From Bacteroidota bacterium (GTDB lineage: Bacteria; Bacteroidota; Bacteroidia; B-17B0; Aurantibacillaceae): 7,910 nucleotides of DNA. The stretch is taken from the NCBI GenBank assembly GCA_025360565.1, contig JANYBY010000422.1, positions 1 to 7,910 on the forward strand, written 5' to 3'. The notes beneath the pieces are model-generated. The model was not told the origin of the DNA. It worked only from the letters and a program-made list of their open reading frames with translations, and did not search any database. Within the stretch, counting starts at the first letter, position 1. Each line of letters opens with the position of its first letter. This document shows, one piece after another, positions 6,683-7,910 of the stretch. The position numbers and the translations under genes were made by a program.

Positions 6683-7265
6683 AAAAATTACATATCTTTT
6701 ACTTTTTTTCACATTAAATTATTTTCGGGGTAATGCCTGTCAATGCCCGTTTACCGGATTGAGCATGGCAGAGTGTAATAAATACGAAATTATTTTTAAA
6801 GGAAGGATAGATTCGGTTAAACCCGGCGATAATAATTTGGGAGAAGCTATATTTGTTATTGACGAATTGTACAAAGGCAACGCCACCAAACATTTTAAGA
6901 TCTTGTTTGATGTTACTGAGGTTTGCGCGCAACAATTTAATGTGGGCGATGAATGGATCATTTACAGCACCTATAAGCAAATTACCAACGCTAAAATGAA
7001 TTGGTGCAGCCGAAGCCGTAAGTATTTTAAAATTGATAAACAGGATTTTTACGCAGAAACTTATGGCTGTGATTATGCGACGGAAACAAAATTTTTAAGA
7101 GAACAATTGGGTGTACACCGTACAAAAGCCGAAACGCAGAATGCTGCGGGGAACAGGAATCAGCGACCCACAACTACTCAAACAATAATAACATTAATTT
7201 GTTCATTACTGTTCGTTTTTTTATTTTATTGGATCGTGAATAAATTTTTAAAATTTAAGCGATGA
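6675..7265 (+). CDS. Exported membrane-anchored protein with a TIMP/netrin-like domain
   Basis: The 196-residue product has a signal peptide (residues 1-21, ending GNA), an extracytoplasmic domain to about residue 145, a polar linker rich in T, N, R and Q, and one membrane helix (about 171-189) followed by a basic tail KFLKFKR. That suggests a periplasmic domain held in the inner membrane by its C-terminus. Six cysteines lie at 22, 24, 34, 84, 111 and 132. Renumbered from Cys22 they are 1, 3, 13, 63, 90 and 111, against 1, 3, 13, 70, 99 and 124 in animal TIMP N-domains. Local context also agrees: CxC, then x9-CN, a 'YKG' turn, a 'VC' and a 'GC'. The function is unknown; metalloprotease inhibition is only a possibility. 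The ATG lies within the hutH 3' end (8-bp overlap, ATGAATAA), which suggests translational coupling. Confidence 0.75.
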   Translation: MNKKITYLLLFFTLNYFRGNACQCPFTGLSMAECNKYEIIFKGRIDSVKPGDNNLGEAIFVIDELYKGNATKHFKILFDVTEVCAQQFNVGDEWIIYSTYKQITNAKMNWCSRSRKYFKIDKQDFYAETYGCDYATETKFLREQLGVHRTKAETQNAAGNRNQRPTTTQTIITLICSLLFVFLFYWIVNKFLKFKR

Positions 7266-7272
7266 GGTGGCC

Positions 7273-7910
7273 TTAACCTTTTTTTTCAAGCGTTTGCTGC
7301 CATTTCCAGGCGCTCAGGGTCATATCATCCAACGAATATTTAGGCTGCCAGTTAAGTTCTTTTTTAGCGAGGTTGTTGTTAGCGTAAACAGCTACAACGT
7401 CTCCGTCGCGCCTTGCGCCAATTTGATATTTTAATTTTGTTTTCGAAACTTTTTCAAACGAATTTATTATTTCCAGAACGCTAACGCCATTGCCTGTACC
7501 CAGATTAAATAAAGAAACATCTTTTTTATTTTTATTCTCAATTAAATAAGTAAGGGCTTTTAAATGCGCGTCGGCAATATCGCTCACATGAATGTAATCA
7601 CGAATACAAGAGCCATCGCGTGTCGGGTAATCATTTCCAAAAACGGTGAGAGAGTTTTTGCCAACTGCGGTTTGTGTAATAATGGGCACCAGGTTGTTGG
7701 GCCGGTTCAAAGGCAGTTCGCCGAGCTCGCCGCTCATGTGCGCGCCAACAGGATTAAAATAACGCAGCAATACCGCTTTTATGGTTGGATTGGCGCTGCA
7801 AAAAAACTCGATCAGTTCTTCGCCAATTTGTTTGGTGTGTCCGTAAGGCGATTCGGCTTTTTTTAAGGGTGTTAGTTCGGTTACTGGCAATTCATCGGCA
7901 TTACCATAAA
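7273..7910 (-). CDS. galE: UDP-glucose 4-epimerase, C-terminal part (5' end outside window)
   Basis: This NAD-dependent short-chain dehydrogenase/reductase interconverts UDP-glucose and UDP-galactose for galactose use and surface polysaccharide supply. The visible 211 codons start within YGNADELPVTE and end in TLEKKG-stop. The catalytic pair is in YGHTK (Tyr encoded at 7845-7843, Lys at 7833-7831). Other GalE landmarks are LLRYFNPVGAH, GSCIRDYIHVSDIADAH, NLGTGNGVSV and RRDGDVVAVYAN. A whole GalE is about 340 residues, so roughly 130 N-terminal residues, including the NAD-binding GxxGxxG, lie beyond the right edge. A TTG at 7890-7888 could be mistaken for a start, but the frame is open and conserved upstream to the window edge. 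The stop is 7 bp from that of the convergent TIMP-like gene. Confidence 0.93.
   Translation of the reverse strand, partial: YGNADELPVTELTPLKKAESPYGHTKQIGEELIEFFCSANPTIKAVLLRYFNPVGAHMSGELGELPLNRPNNLVPIITQTAVGKNSLTVFGNDYPTRDGSCIRDYIHVSDIADAHLKALTYLIENKNKKDVSLFNLGTGNGVSVLEIINSFEKVSKTKLKYQIGARRDGDVVAVYANNNLAKKELNWQPKYSLDDMTLSAWKWQQTLEKKG

Noticed and set aside
7264..7287. Possible rho-independent terminator after the TIMP-like gene
   Set aside because: AGGT (7265-7268) and ACCT (7276-7279) are followed by eight Ts, but the stem is only 4 bp and the T-run encodes the lysine-rich GalE C-terminus on the other strand. It is too weak to annotate.
7564..7866. 100-codon open frame on the plus strand inside galE
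   Set aside because: It lies wholly antisense to strongly conserved GalE coding sequence and its translation shows no recognisable domain, so it is a shadow frame.
7888..7890. TTG as the start of a short epimerase-like protein
   Set aside because: The frame continues to the window edge with conserved GalE residues (YGNADE), so this is an internal leucine codon of a gene cut by the window.

Overview
The window looks like a chromosomal segment from an AT-rich member of the Bacteroidota. Four things point there: a type B sorting domain of the type IX secretion system at the left edge, a TonB-dependent receptor with a carboxypeptidase-regulatory-like N-terminal domain paired with a DUF4249 lipoprotein, promoter elements of the Bacteroidota form TAnnTTTG, and A-rich leaders without Shine-Dalgarno sequences. 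I cannot place it below phylum level. I see no rRNA, tRNA, CRISPR array, insertion sequence or phage gene.

Layout. Bases 1-187 hold the 3' end of a rightward gene whose product ends in a T9SS type B sorting domain. It converges on a leftward two-gene operon, read from 3468 down to 203: a TonB-dependent outer-membrane receptor followed 2 bp later by a DUF4249 lipoprotein. A divergent intergenic region (3469-3690) separates this operon from rightward hisS. It holds a promoter for each side and a perfect 8-bp inverted repeat lying across the receptor promoter. Rightward follow hisS (histidyl-tRNA synthetase), a short palindromic repetitive element that starts at the hisS stop codon, hutH (histidine ammonia-lyase), and a small gene overlapping hutH by 8 bp. 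The small gene encodes an exported, membrane-anchored protein with a TIMP/netrin-like cysteine pattern. The right edge is the C-terminal two thirds of leftward galE (UDP-glucose 4-epimerase), which converges on the small gene with a 7-bp gap.

How the genes relate. The receptor and lipoprotein are a recurrent Bacteroidota pair, probably one outer-membrane uptake or surface complex of unknown substrate. hisS and hutH both consume histidine, one for translation and one for catabolism, but no other hut gene is visible, so a functional link is only inferred. The most unusual item is the small gene at 6675-7265. All six of its cysteines match the order, the N-terminal spacing and the local sequence context of the N-terminal domain of animal tissue inhibitors of metalloproteinases, with a predicted signal-peptide cut that would leave a cysteine as the first mature residue. 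I see no undescribed multi-gene system here. The rest is ordinary Bacteroidota gene content with a few regulatory and repeat features worth checking.
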